This document shows positions 25,969 through 35,581 of a stretch of 64,000 bases of DNA, one piece after another. Source of the DNA: Candidatus Acidiferrum typicum (GTDB lineage Bacteria; Acidobacteriota; Terriglobia; Acidiferrales; UBA7541); NCBI GenBank assembly GCA_025463055.1, contig JAOAPV010000065.1, forward strand, positions 1 through 64,000. The letters are read 5' to 3'. Under the pieces are notes generated by a model. It was not told where the DNA came from, made no database searches, and saw only the letters and a list, made by a program, of their open reading frames with translations. The position numbers and the translations under genes are program-made. Position 1 is the stretch's first letter. Each line of letters begins with the position of its first letter.

Positions 25969-27408
25969 ATGAAGCACATGGTGTGGAAGTGTTGTTTGCT
26001 CTTTGCCATCGTGCACGTAGCCGTACCGCTCCATGCGCAGCAAGCTTCGCCCGCCGCAGCGGCCTCCTCACAAAGCTCACCTTCCAGTACGCAAGCTGCC
26101 AATCCCGTAAACGACAAACTGGCTCAGCTGGATCAGCGCGTAACCGCGGCGCAGTCGTCTGCAGATAACGCGTGGATGCTGGTGAGCGCGGCGCTCGTAT
26201 TGATGATGACCGGACCGGGGCTGGCCCTCTTTTACGGCGGTCTCGTGCGACGGAAAAATACCCTCGCTATCATGATGCAAAGCTTCATGCTCATGGCGGT
26301 GATTACTGTGTTGTGGGCATTGGTCGGCTACAGCCTATGCTTTGGCGGCAGCGGCCCAGTAATTGGCGGGTTTGAGCATGCGCTTTTGCGGGGCGTAGGC
26401 GCGGAGCCGAATGCCGATTACGCCGGAACGATCCCGCAGATGACCTTCATGGTCTATCAGCTGATGTTCGCTATTATCACGCCGGCGCTGATCACCGGCG
26501 CGACTGCGGAGCGCATGAAGTTCAGCGGCACCGTGCTGTTTCTGGTGCTATGGTTTTTGGTTGTATATGCGCCCCTGGCCCACATGGTGTGGGGAAAGGG
26601 CGGGCTGCTGAATGCCGCGCTGGGGGGAAGATTTCCAACCCTGGATTTCGCCGGCGGGACAGTTGTGCACATCAGCTCCGGAGTTTCGGCATTAGTGTGT
26701 GCGCTCTATCTTGGCAAGCGCACCGGCTTCCCAAAGCAGCCCATGCCGCCGCACAGCTTAGTGCTGAGTTTTATCGGCGCGTGCCTGCTATGGGTCGGAT
26801 GGTTTGGCTTTAATGCAGGGAGCGCGCTGGCTTCGAGCCCGTTGGCGACAAGCGCGTTTGTGGCGACGCATTTTGCAGCCGCCGCAGCGGCGCTGAGTTG
26901 GAGCGCCGCGGAATGGATCAAGAACGGGCGAGCGAGCGCACTGGGCGCAATCTCCGGAGCGGTCGCAGGGTTAGTGGCTATCACGCCTGCGGCTGGATTT
27001 GTGGCGCCGATGCCTGCGTTGGTGATTGGGCTAGTCGCCGGCGCGTTTTGCTACTGGATGGTGACGCGAGTGAAGGCCATCTTCGGGTATGATGACGCGC
27101 TTGATGCATTCGGTGTGCACGGCGTGGGAGGAACGATTGGTGCTCTGCTCACCGGCGTTTTTGCTTCGCAAGTGGTCAATCCGATTTTCGGGCCAGGAAA
27201 AGCGGTTGGCGGCGGCGACGGACACTGGGGACAAGTGGGAAATCAGCTTGTGGGCATATTGATCGCGTGGGGCTTCGCGCTGGTCGGAACGCTGGTGCTG
27301 CTGAAGATCGTGGATTTGATTACCGGCTTGCGCGTTACGGAAGACGAGGAGATCGAAGGGTTGGACATCACGCAGCATGGTGAAGAGGCGTACAACCTGG
27401 AGTCGTGA
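25969..27408 (+). CDS. amt: Ammonium transporter (Amt)
   Basis: A 479-residue protein with a signal peptide (C-C-L-L-F-A-I-V-H-V-A-V-P-L-H-A-Q), a periplasmic linker of about 50 residues and eleven transmembrane helices. The conserved pore histidines are visible in T-H-F-A-A-A-A and H-G-V-G-G-T-I-G-A-L. Y-G-G-L-V-R-R-K-N is the typical first loop. The start at ATG 25969 follows a purine-rich stretch; the 43-residue upstream extension is not expected. It is followed 51 bases later by glnB, the usual amt-PII pair, whose product blocks the channel when nitrogen is ample. Confidence 0.95.
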   Translation: MKHMVWKCCLLFAIVHVAVPLHAQQASPAAAASSQSSPSSTQAANPVNDKLAQLDQRVTAAQSSADNAWMLVSAALVLMMTGPGLALFYGGLVRRKNTLAIMMQSFMLMAVITVLWALVGYSLCFGGSGPVIGGFEHALLRGVGAEPNADYAGTIPQMTFMVYQLMFAIITPALITGATAERMKFSGTVLFLVLWFLVVYAPLAHMVWGKGGLLNAALGGRFPTLDFAGGTVVHISSGVSALVCALYLGKRTGFPKQPMPPHSLVLSFIGACLLWVGWFGFNAGSALASSPLATSAFVATHFAAAAAALSWSAAEWIKNGRASALGAISGAVAGLVAITPAAGFVAPMPALVIGLVAGAFCYWMVTRVKAIFGYDDALDAFGVHGVGGTIGALLTGVFASQVVNPIFGPGKAVGGGDGHWGQVGNQLVGILIAWGFALVGTLVLLKIVDLITGLRVTEDEEIEGLDITQHGEEAYNLES

Positions 27409-27423
27409 GAGCAGGTGGAATGA

Positions 27424-27798
<375 letters not shown>

Positions 27799-27803
27799 AC
27801 GAC

Positions 27804-30452
27804 GTGACGACCGCAGCTCGCCCCGGTCTCCATCCGGAAAGCCGACCTGATCGAAAAATGCAAGGTTCTCTTACGCCTTTATCCGTACTCGGCCCACAAG
27901 CCGATGACGAACGACAACGTATCCGCGAACAGTTCGAAGCGGGCGCGGGCGCGAGGGAGACTTTGCGCTCGCTCTGCGAGTTAGCCGACAATAACATCCG
28001 GCAAATTTTTGGCGAAGTGTTGCGCGTACACAACGCGCCGGGCTCAGGCCTCTGCCTGCTGGCACTCGGGGGCTACGGACGCAAACTCCTTTTCCCCTAT
28101 TCCGACCTCGATATCCTGTTTCTCTTTGGCAATGACAAGGCCGAGGAAGAGTTTCGGCCTCTTATTTCGGATTTCGCGCGGACGCTGTGGGACTTGGGTT
28201 TTCGCGTCAGCTCCGCGGGGCGCACTATGGAAGAGTGCAAGCGAATTGAGGAGGATAACGCGGAGTTTCATTTGGCGTTACTGGACCGGCGCTTTTTAGC
28301 AGGCGATCAAGAGCTTTTTGAAAAGCTCGACAAACGCATTCTGCCAGGTTCGGAAAAAGCCGCTCGACCCTTTTTACTTACACAGCTCCACAAACTGACG
28401 AAAGAGCGGCTCACGCGTTACGGCAATACAATCTTTCACCTCGAACCCAACGTTAAGGATGCACCAGGCGGACTGCGCGATTATCAGGCGGCGGTGTGGC
28501 TGCGCCAAATAGGCGGAGAGAAACGCGAACCGCTGAGCAGCAGCGCTGCGGAAGAGGAATTAGCCTCCGGTGCAGTGGATTTTCTCAGCGCGATTCGCTG
28601 CTTTCTGCATTACAGCAACGCGCGCAATGACAATACTCTGACTTATGAGTTGCAGGCGGCAGCCGCCGGGCGTTCTTTAGGAGTTACCGACGGGTTGCCG
28701 CGCGATGCCGCGGAGTGGATGCGCCTCTATTTTCGGCACGCACGCACGCTGAACCGCCAACTGCTGCGCTATCTCGAGCAGAAGGCCCCGATTCCGCAAA
28801 CCTTGCGGCAGCGGCTTTTCAATGCGGCGCGCGCGGCAAAGTCCGAACCGGGGAACGGGAAGCCATTTGCCGTGCGCGACGGACTGTTCGAATTGCTGGA
28901 TGCAAAAGAGCTTTGCGATCGTTCCGTCCTGTTTTCACTTTTCACCGAAGCTGCGCGCGCGGGCATTCCGCTCAGCCGGCGCACTGAACGCGGCATCGCG
29001 TACATCATGAAGCATCCGGAATTGCCGGTGAAAAATGCTTCCGTGACCTGGACAATGCTTCGGGACATTCTTAGCGCCGACTATCCCGGTGTGGCGCTGC
29101 GGCCCTTGCAGCGGCTGGGGCTGCTCACGGAAATCCTGCCGGAGTTTGGGCGGATCGATTCCCTCGTGGTTCGCGATTTTTATCACCGCTACACGGTGGA
29201 CGAGCATACGTTGCGCACCATCGAGCACTTGCAAGAATTGACGGAGTCGGCGGACGCTCGCGGCGCCCACTTCAAAGAACTATGGAAGACCGCAGAGCGC
29301 CGCGATCTGTTGATCCTGGCGCTGCTGCTGCACGATGTTGGCAAGGGCATGAATGTCGAAAACCATGTGACGGGCAGCTTGGAGGCCCTGGACACTGCTG
29401 CCACGCGACTTGAACTTTCTGCGGAAGAAAAGGACGAAGTTCGGTTTTTGATCGAGCGCCACTTGGATATGTCCGCAACGGTGCAACGGCGAGACATTTT
29501 CGATCCTGCTACCGTTTCTGCGTTTGGCGCGACCGCGGGAAGTCAAGAGCGGCTGCAAAGGCTTTGCTTGCTGACCTATGCGGACATTCATGCAGTAAAT
29601 CCAGAAGCGTTGACGCCGTGGAAGGCTGAGATGTTGTGGCAACTGTACGTAGCAACTTCGAACCACTTTAGTCGCAGTCTGGATACCGATCGCTTGCACG
29701 CACACGATGAGGTTTCAATTTTGGAGCAGGTGCGGGCGCAAACGGCTGGCGCGAGCACGGAAGAGATCGAACGATTTCTTGAAGGATTTCCGCGGCGTTA
29801 TCTGGCGGTACATTCAGCGGCCGAGATTGCCGCGCATTTCGCCCTGTATCAAAACCTTGGCACGCAACCCGTTCAGACTGAGCTGCAGGTGCGCAAGCAC
29901 GCATTTTCCCTCACCTTATTGACCGCCGATCGACCTGCTTTGTTCGCTACGATTTCCGGCGCGCTGGCCGGTTGGGGAATGAACATCATTAAGGCCGACG
30001 CGTTTGCCAATGCCGCCGGGAACGTCCTGGACACGTTTCACTTTTCGGATTTGCACCGTACGCTCGAGTTGAACCCCTCCGAAATCGAAAGATTCCTTCA
30101 GAGTCTGAAAGATGTGGTGAATGGAAAGGCCCCGCTGGAACCTCTGCTGAGTGGGCGGGAAAGCGCGAGCCGGGCGCGCCCGCCGAAGGTCGCGATCGAG
30201 ACGCGCACGGGTTTCGACGACGGTTCGTCCGAGCACAGCACTCTGCTGGAAATCGTGGCGCAAGACCGGCCAGGATTGCTCTATGACATCGGTTCGACGC
30301 TCGCGCGGCTGGGATGCAACATCGAAGTCGCTCTAATCGATACGGAAGGTCAAAAAGCGATCGACGTGTTCTATCTCACCGACCGAACGAAAAAGCTAGC
30401 TGCGGAAAAGCAGGAATTGTTGCGCGATTCCCTCAAAAACGTGCTGGCCTAA
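27804..30452 (+). CDS. glnD: [Protein-PII] uridylyltransferase / uridylyl-removing enzyme
   Basis: An 882-residue four-part enzyme that adds UMP to PII when nitrogen is low and removes it when glutamine is high. The nucleotidyltransferase site is G-G-Y-G-R-K-L-L-F-P-Y-S-D-L-D; the HD site is L-L-H-D-V-G-K-G near residue 513; two ACT domains (L-T-A-D-R-P-A-L-F and A-Q-D-R-P-G-L-L-Y-D-I) bind glutamine. The start is GTG 27804, five bases after the glnB stop. A run of non-conserved residues precedes the core, so ATG 27858 is an alternative. Confidence 0.95.
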   Translation: MTTAARPGLHPESRPDRKMQGSLTPLSVLGPQADDERQRIREQFEAGAGARETLRSLCELADNNIRQIFGEVLRVHNAPGSGLCLLALGGYGRKLLFPYSDLDILFLFGNDKAEEEFRPLISDFARTLWDLGFRVSSAGRTMEECKRIEEDNAEFHLALLDRRFLAGDQELFEKLDKRILPGSEKAARPFLLTQLHKLTKERLTRYGNTIFHLEPNVKDAPGGLRDYQAAVWLRQIGGEKREPLSSSAAEEELASGAVDFLSAIRCFLHYSNARNDNTLTYELQAAAAGRSLGVTDGLPRDAAEWMRLYFRHARTLNRQLLRYLEQKAPIPQTLRQRLFNAARAAKSEPGNGKPFAVRDGLFELLDAKELCDRSVLFSLFTEAARAGIPLSRRTERGIAYIMKHPELPVKNASVTWTMLRDILSADYPGVALRPLQRLGLLTEILPEFGRIDSLVVRDFYHRYTVDEHTLRTIEHLQELTESADARGAHFKELWKTAERRDLLILALLLHDVGKGMNVENHVTGSLEALDTAATRLELSAEEKDEVRFLIERHLDMSATVQRRDIFDPATVSAFGATAGSQERLQRLCLLTYADIHAVNPEALTPWKAEMLWQLYVATSNHFSRSLDTDRLHAHDEVSILEQVRAQTAGASTEEIERFLEGFPRRYLAVHSAAEIAAHFALYQNLGTQPVQTELQVRKHAFSLTLLTADRPALFATISGALAGWGMNIIKADAFANAAGNVLDTFHFSDLHRTLELNPSEIERFLQSLKDVVNGKAPLEPLLSGRESASRARPPKVAIETRTGFDDGSSEHSTLLEIVAQDRPGLLYDIGSTLARLGCNIEVALIDTEGQKAIDVFYLTDRTKKLAAEKQELLRDSLKNVLA

Positions 30453-30475
30453 TGCAGGTCGCAGGATTCTGGCAA

Positions 30476-32083
30476 TCAAGAACCCTGGACAAACGCGTCA
30501 CCGGCCTGTAGTACCGCCTGGCGGTCGATTGTACCGTCGGCGGCGAGAGGCAAAGCGTCCAGCAGGATCAGAGCTTCGGGCCACAAATCGTTAGACAGTC
30601 GCGATTTGCAGTGATCCAGTATCTGATCGGCCAGTCTTTGGCGCTGTACAGCTCTACCTGGCATGTTTGCGTAGCGTTCTACATCCTCACTACCTAATTC
30701 TGGCCTGGGCCAATCAACGATCGGGCCGGCCAATTGCTCGTCGGGACCCATCTTTTGAAAGACAGCCTCATAGCTGCCGTCGCTACGACAGGACGTCCAA
30801 CTGAGATTGACCCGATAACGGAGCTCTTCGCCGACAGACCATAAGTTCCCGGGATCGATGGCTCGCGGAACGAGAGTGTCGAGTCTCTTTCTAAGGTCGT
30901 CGACTGTATCTTGGTCATCTGGATTTTCCAGAGCCGCAAGCGCGTGCATGTCCCTCTCTATCCGCGCGTTTCCAATTCTCTTTATCGCCAGAAGCTCGGG
31001 CTTTTGGTCGCGCAGTAGTTCGGCAATGTTTTGCAAGGTGAGCGGCTGCTCGACCCAATCGAGCCATGAGAGTGCGACGGGCCCCGACGATGGAGTTCCC
31101 ACATGAAGGGTAACGTTGAAGCGAAAACGCGTGAGTTCGTTATCGCATCGGCCTCGTTTCGGCCGGACTTCGACCTTTGAGATCTTCGGGATTCGCCGCT
31201 GCAGAGCCATAAAGAAGGCGGGAGATATTACCAATTGTTCCTCGAACTCGGTTCGCCGAAAAGCACGTTGGCGGAGCTCGATAAGCTTCATGTGCGGCGG
31301 GGCCTGGTACAACTCGACAGAAGCCGCATAGAGGTCAAGGAGCGCGAGATTGCGCACATCCCCAACAAAGATCCTCCCGCCTGGCTTGACTACTCGACAT
31401 GCTTCCTCCAGCACTTTCGCCAGATAAGCAGCACTCGGAAAATGTTGCAACACTGAGTTGAGTACGATTGTATCGAAGGAAGCGTCGCCAAATCCTTCGA
31501 AGTTGTCGGCAGACCGCTCGAGCAGGGTAACGCCGTTCCAGTCCGCGCCGATTTCGAGCATCTGTTGTTTGAGTTTCCCGAGCACAGTGGGGGCAAAGTC
31601 CATCCCGACGTAACGCCTGACGCCGCGAGCGATCCGCAGCAGAAGCAGTCCCGTGCCGCAGCCGATTTCTAAGATTTCCCGCGGACAGAAGGACAATATC
31701 TCCTGAACCGTGAGATCGACCCACTCCAGCATCTGATCAGCCGGTATCGGCATTCTGGTATAACTGCTGTTCCATCCGGCAATATTGAAGCCGGGTTCGG
31801 AGGCGCCCGCCTGTTTGCCAAGCTGCGCAAGATCGAACGTCTTGCGCCATTTGTAGACTCGTTTCTCTTGATTGTCTGGATCGGCCAAGGCCCGGCTGAT
31901 GTAATTTTCATCCGGGACGATGCAGGCCACGAGATTACTTGTTCTCAGATTGGCATCCTCGCGGAAGGCAGCCGCAGCTTGTCGCACACCTTGATGTGCT
32001 AATAGAGTGGCCTCCAGTTCCCGCAGCTTGGCTAATTGAGAATCATGCATGGGATAGCGGCGCCGGCTTGTTGGAAGGGGCAA
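30476..32083 (-). CDS. Free-standing NRPS-type methyltransferase within an adenylation-domain C-terminal fragment
   Basis: Up to 535 residues. The N-terminal 50 residues look like the end of an A8 region (E-A-T-L-L-A-H-Q-G-V-R-Q-A). A class I SAM methyltransferase of the NRPS-embedded kind follows: F-N-I-A-G-W-N-S-S-Y-T, then I-L-E-I-G-C-G-T-G-L near residue 138, L-N-S-V-L-Q-H-F-P, and V-K-P-G-G-R-I-F. The end returns to an A10-like motif (L-P-L-A-A-D-G-T-I-D-R-Q-A-V) in which the catalytic lysine of N-G-K is threonine. There is no A-core, so it cannot adenylate alone. The start is TTG 32083 or ATG 32050. Last gene of the operon. Confidence 0.85.
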   Translation of the reverse strand: MPLPTSRRRYPMHDSQLAKLRELEATLLAHQGVRQAAAAFREDANLRTSNLVACIVPDENYISRALADPDNQEKRVYKWRKTFDLAQLGKQAGASEPGFNIAGWNSSYTRMPIPADQMLEWVDLTVQEILSFCPREILEIGCGTGLLLLRIARGVRRYVGMDFAPTVLGKLKQQMLEIGADWNGVTLLERSADNFEGFGDASFDTIVLNSVLQHFPSAAYLAKVLEEACRVVKPGGRIFVGDVRNLALLDLYAASVELYQAPPHMKLIELRQRAFRRTEFEEQLVISPAFFMALQRRIPKISKVEVRPKRGRCDNELTRFRFNVTLHVGTPSSGPVALSWLDWVEQPLTLQNIAELLRDQKPELLAIKRIGNARIERDMHALAALENPDDQDTVDDLRKRLDTLVPRAIDPGNLWSVGEELRYRVNLSWTSCRSDGSYEAVFQKMGPDEQLAGPIVDWPRPELGSEDVERYANMPGRAVQRQRLADQILDHCKSRLSNDLWPEALILLDALPLAADGTIDRQAVLQAGDAFVQGS

Positions 32084-32089
32084 GCAACT

Positions 32090-32350
32090 CTACTCTGCTC
32101 TGCTTGGAGACTTCGCGGTTCGGATTAGCAACTGAATCGCATCAATACTGTCGATTTGTGTTTCATCGAACCCGGTCTCGGTGAAATCGATTCCAAATTT
32201 CTCCTCAAGGAGGACGACAACCTCCACAGCCTCGACCGAACCGAGCCGTCCGCTCAGAAAAAGAGAACTTTGGTCGGAGAACGACTGCCTGTCGCCCCTG
32301 AGCGCCAGTAACTTTTTGAAGAAGACACGAATTTCCTCGATGCGGTCCAT
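32090..32350 (-). CDS. Acyl/peptidyl carrier protein
   Basis: An 86-residue carrier protein. The phosphopantetheine serine is predicted as Ser38 in G-R-L-G-S-V-E-A-V-E-V, followed by the classic helix L-L-E-E-K-F-G-I-D-F and I-D-S-I-D-A-I-Q-L-L. The usual D-S is G-S here, as in some specialised carriers. It lies 7 bases after the MBOAT stop and 6 bases before the methyltransferase gene. In the operon it would hold the acyl group activated by the adenylation enzyme; DltC is the closest functional parallel. Confidence 0.88.
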   Translation of the reverse strand: MDRIEEIRVFFKKLLALRGDRQSFSDQSSLFLSGRLGSVEAVEVVVLLEEKFGIDFTETGFDETQIDSIDAIQLLIRTAKSPSRAE

Positions 32351-32357
32351 TAGTTCC

Positions 32358-33788
32358 TCACAAGTTCAGGTTGAATAAGTGCGCAAAAAAGCGGAAGTGC
32401 TCGGTCAAGGGGTAGTTCCTCTCCGTGGAACCAAATACGTCCAGCAGACAATAGACGAGCACTACCGAGAAGGACGGCAGGAGTCGAGCTCGAATGAATC
32501 CGGGCGGCATCGGGCTGCGTGGACGCAACCGTGAGATGCTGATTGCGGTCGCAAGGGCGAAGCAATAAAAAAGGTAAACCTGATAACCCTGGAGAGCGCG
32601 CGCGAGCCCCAAAGAATAAACGAGGTTCAGATCTCGTGAAAAATGGTAAAACGCGTTACCAAAGCAGGCAGCGGCGAATATAGAAACGACAAGGCGGAGC
32701 TTCTGGTTCTTTCTGAAACAACGTAGAAAGATCGGATAAAAGAAAAAGTCCACCAGCAGTTCTTTGAAATAAAAATAGTAGCGATTAAAGAATTCGGCGA
32801 CCGTACGAGAGGACAGCGGCCGGTACGTGTTCCGCAGCGCATTGAAGCCTGCCATACGGCAGCAGGCGATGATGGTGTGTCCAAAAATGGAGAGCGAAAT
32901 AATGCCGCCGAAGAAGTTTCCGATCAAACTGGCCCAGCAGACATACCAGGGCAAGTGAACGTGGCTGGCGCTAAGAGACAAAGCCTGAGAATAGGTGGGA
33001 ATCGGGAAAGACTCGTAAATGTAGTGCTGGTAGAAATTGGAAAACAATGAAATCAGACTAGCCCACGCTAATAGCTTTAAGCCCTTTAGCTGTGTGATCG
33101 CGAGTTGCTCCGCGTTGCGGGCTTCAATCCGGCGCAAATAGGCGGCTCCCTTCGCGAACGGCGTATTCGTCGAGCCCCAGAAAGGGCGGTAGCAGCCCAG
33201 TTGAAGGCCGAACCTATCGTGGTCCTCGAGCTTTGCGTCGAGTAGAGAATAGCCGATGAACCACATGTAGGTGGACAGCATATAAGTGAAATCCCATAGA
33301 GGATGACTAAACCAGACGTTCTGCGGGGCGGTTGCGGCAATCAGCACGAGCGCCGCAAAGCCAGAAAGAAAGATTAGAATCGTGTTGCGACCATACCAGG
33401 ATCGAGGCCAGCGTGCCGCCGACCAAAACAAGAAAGCACCCAGCAACAGCGTGAGACAAAGAAGAGTAACGACGTAAAGGGGTCTCTTAAAGCTGGTCCA
33501 AGTCACTAAGAACGCGAACGCCAGCGTACTCAGTGTTAGCAGTATCCGCCGCTGGCCCGGCAAAAACGTAATCAGCGCCAGGAACAAAATCAGAGGTTCC
33601 CAAGATTGGTGGTTGTACGCCAAACCGAGGCCGAAGAGAGCCAGCAGCACGAGTTTGCCAGCTAGTGTCTGGGCAAAAGCAACCACTGCTGGGTAAGTCT
33701 CAATGCGTGGGATTAGACGAAAATTTGCAAGCGCGCCGGCGGGTAGCGGCGCGAGTTCCCGAGGCGTTGTTGGCAGTGAGACGCTCAA
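32358..33788 (-). CDS. Divergent MBOAT-like membrane acyltransferase
   Basis: About 476 residues with ten or more transmembrane helices, of MBOAT (DltB-like) type. The region equivalent to the canonical R-x-x-H-I-S-x-x-x-x-x-D-Y motif reads F-F-N-R-Y-Y-F-Y-F-K-E-L-L-V-D-F-F-F-Y-P. A candidate catalytic histidine is in G-N-A-F-Y-H-F near residue 381 instead of G-L-W-H-G. The TTG start at 33786-33788 overlaps the upstream stop TGA and is preceded by GAGGG, implying translational coupling to the adenylation gene. It likely moves the carrier-bound acyl group across the inner membrane onto an envelope acceptor (inference). Confidence 0.75.
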   Translation of the reverse strand: MSVSLPTTPRELAPLPAGALANFRLIPRIETYPAVVAFAQTLAGKLVLLALFGLGLAYNHQSWEPLILFLALITFLPGQRRILLTLSTLAFAFLVTWTSFKRPLYVVTLLCLTLLLGAFLFWSAARWPRSWYGRNTILIFLSGFAALVLIAATAPQNVWFSHPLWDFTYMLSTYMWFIGYSLLDAKLEDHDRFGLQLGCYRPFWGSTNTPFAKGAAYLRRIEARNAEQLAITQLKGLKLLAWASLISLFSNFYQHYIYESFPIPTYSQALSLSASHVHLPWYVCWASLIGNFFGGIISLSIFGHTIIACCRMAGFNALRNTYRPLSSRTVAEFFNRYYFYFKELLVDFFFYPIFLRCFRKNQKLRLVVSIFAAACFGNAFYHFSRDLNLVYSLGLARALQGYQVYLFYCFALATAISISRLRPRSPMPPGFIRARLLPSFSVVLVYCLLDVFGSTERNYPLTEHFRFFAHLFNLNL

Positions 33789-35359
33789 ATTTTTCCCTCG
33801 TCCAAAAGTGCCACCAACTCCTTCCGGTTCACTTTGCCATTGGCATTGAGCGGCAGCGAATCGATGCGATGGATTGTGCTCGGAACCATGTAGCTGGGTA
33901 CCTGGCTCGTGATCCGCGCCTTTACGTCGGGGGCGTCCATTCCAATCTGCCCGCTTACGAAAGCCACAATTCCGTTTGCTGATCCGTGGTCCACCGGCCA
34001 CGCTACCGCTGCGACGGAATCAGTTCCGCAAATTTCCCGTAGATATGCCTCAACTTCTTCCAATTCCACACGCAGCCCGCGAACCTTAACTTGGTTGTCG
34101 ATCCTTCCCAGGTGGTGAAACGTTCCGGTCGAATCGCGGTAAGCAAGGTCGCCGGTGCGATACCATCGTTTTCCCTTTAGCACCGGAAAGCTCTCAGTAG
34201 TTAAGTTTTCTTCGCGGAAATATCCGGAACTGAGCTGCGGTCCACCGAGCAGCAATTCGCCTTGCTCGCCTTCTGGAAGAAACTGGAGAGAAGAGCCTGC
34301 GATGGCCGCCTCCATTCCTGGAAACGGAACGCCGATGGCCACGACTCCGCGGTTAGGCGTCGCGTTCTGGGATCCGAGAAATCGCTGTCCGATGCACACG
34401 ACGGTGGCTTCAGTGGGGCCGAAAAGGTCATCGACCACACTGTTGTGTGCAGCATCCTTCCACGCCTGCGCAGAGGTTACCGGGAGCGGTTCGCCGGCAA
34501 ATAACGAGTAGCGCAGCGTTGGCATCAGGCCAGCGCGCATCATTTTCATTCTGCGCATGCCGCTGATGACGGAGGGAACCGTGAAAATAACCGTGCACTT
34601 TCGATCCTGGACGAAACGAACCGGCGCCATCAATTGCGTTGACGGAACAACGTGGAGCGACCCCCCAGAACTCCAGGTAACAAACACATCAAATACCGAG
34701 ATGTCGAAGGTCGTTTCGGTCATTCCTGCGACGCGGTCAGAAGGTTCGAGAGCGTAACGCCTCTGCATGACGGAAACGAAGTGAGCGACTGCGCCCGCCG
34801 TGATCATCACTCCTTTGGGAATGCCTGTCGTGCCGGAAGTGAAGATGATGTAGGCGAGATCATCGGCTTTGATGGGCACAGGCTGATCCTGGGGGTCGAA
34901 GGCTGGAAGTGCATCTCGGCCTGCGATCATTGCGTTTTGCCGATGGGGCGTTGCTACAGAAGTGGCAAACTCCGGAGACAAGATGAGAAGCGGACAGTGA
35001 GCCAATACGCGCTGCGAGAGCAAGGGCAAGCTCTCGGAATCGACCACCAGAACGTCGGCTTGAATTCGGCTCAGGAGTTGGATCAGCCGATCCTCCGGAA
35101 GCTTGGCGCTGATCGGCACATAAGCGCCGCCGGCCCAACAAGTTCCAAGGATACCCACATACGTCGAGAGGCTTCTGGAAGCGAGAATACCCACCTTGGG
35201 AGCCGCCGACCGGATATTGCAGCGAAGCCAGCCGGCGAAGGGCTGAACGAGGCGGCACAATTGACTGTAGCTCACTTCCTGGGTACCGATCGAAAGAGCA
35301 AGATGGTCCGGAAATTTGAGACAGCTCTCGCGGAATCCGTGGGCAAGGTTTAGGTTCAT
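33785..35359 (-). CDS. Stand-alone amino-acid adenylation enzyme (DltA-like)
   Basis: A 524-residue complete adenylation domain that would activate a carboxylic or amino acid with ATP and load it on the adjacent carrier. Core motifs in order: A3 Y-I-I-F-T-S-G-T-T-G-I-P-K-G (about residue 172), A4 T-F-D-I-S-V-F-D, A5 L-F-G-P-T-E-A-T, A7 Y-R-T-G-D-L-A, A8 G-R-I-D-N-Q-V-K-V-R-G-x-R-V-E-L and A10 N-A-N-G-K-V-N-R-K-E with the catalytic lysine. No carrier or condensation domain is attached. It is first in the operon. The F-D-I-S-V pocket suggests an amino acid, but specificity is unresolved. Confidence 0.9.
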   Translation of the reverse strand: MNLNLAHGFRESCLKFPDHLALSIGTQEVSYSQLCRLVQPFAGWLRCNIRSAAPKVGILASRSLSTYVGILGTCWAGGAYVPISAKLPEDRLIQLLSRIQADVLVVDSESLPLLSQRVLAHCPLLILSPEFATSVATPHRQNAMIAGRDALPAFDPQDQPVPIKADDLAYIIFTSGTTGIPKGVMITAGAVAHFVSVMQRRYALEPSDRVAGMTETTFDISVFDVFVTWSSGGSLHVVPSTQLMAPVRFVQDRKCTVIFTVPSVISGMRRMKMMRAGLMPTLRYSLFAGEPLPVTSAQAWKDAAHNSVVDDLFGPTEATVVCIGQRFLGSQNATPNRGVVAIGVPFPGMEAAIAGSSLQFLPEGEQGELLLGGPQLSSGYFREENLTTESFPVLKGKRWYRTGDLAYRDSTGTFHHLGRIDNQVKVRGLRVELEEVEAYLREICGTDSVAAVAWPVDHGSANGIVAFVSGQIGMDAPDVKARITSQVPSYMVPSTIHRIDSLPLNANGKVNRKELVALLDEGKI

Positions 35360-35581
35360 GAGCGACGGCTTTCAGATCAAGATTTTAGCAGGTGGGCGCG
35401 CCTCCATTCCGGCCCCCGGATGACTATGTGTTGGAAGGGTACAGATGACAGATGGCTGGACTAGTCGCTACGGCTGTCCGGTCCGGCTTAAGCGAGATGG
35501 CAACGAAATGCGCGGATCTCACACATGCGAGCCTGTATTCATTTCCGGCAACTCGTTTGCCGCGACGGTGCAGCTCGCCGA

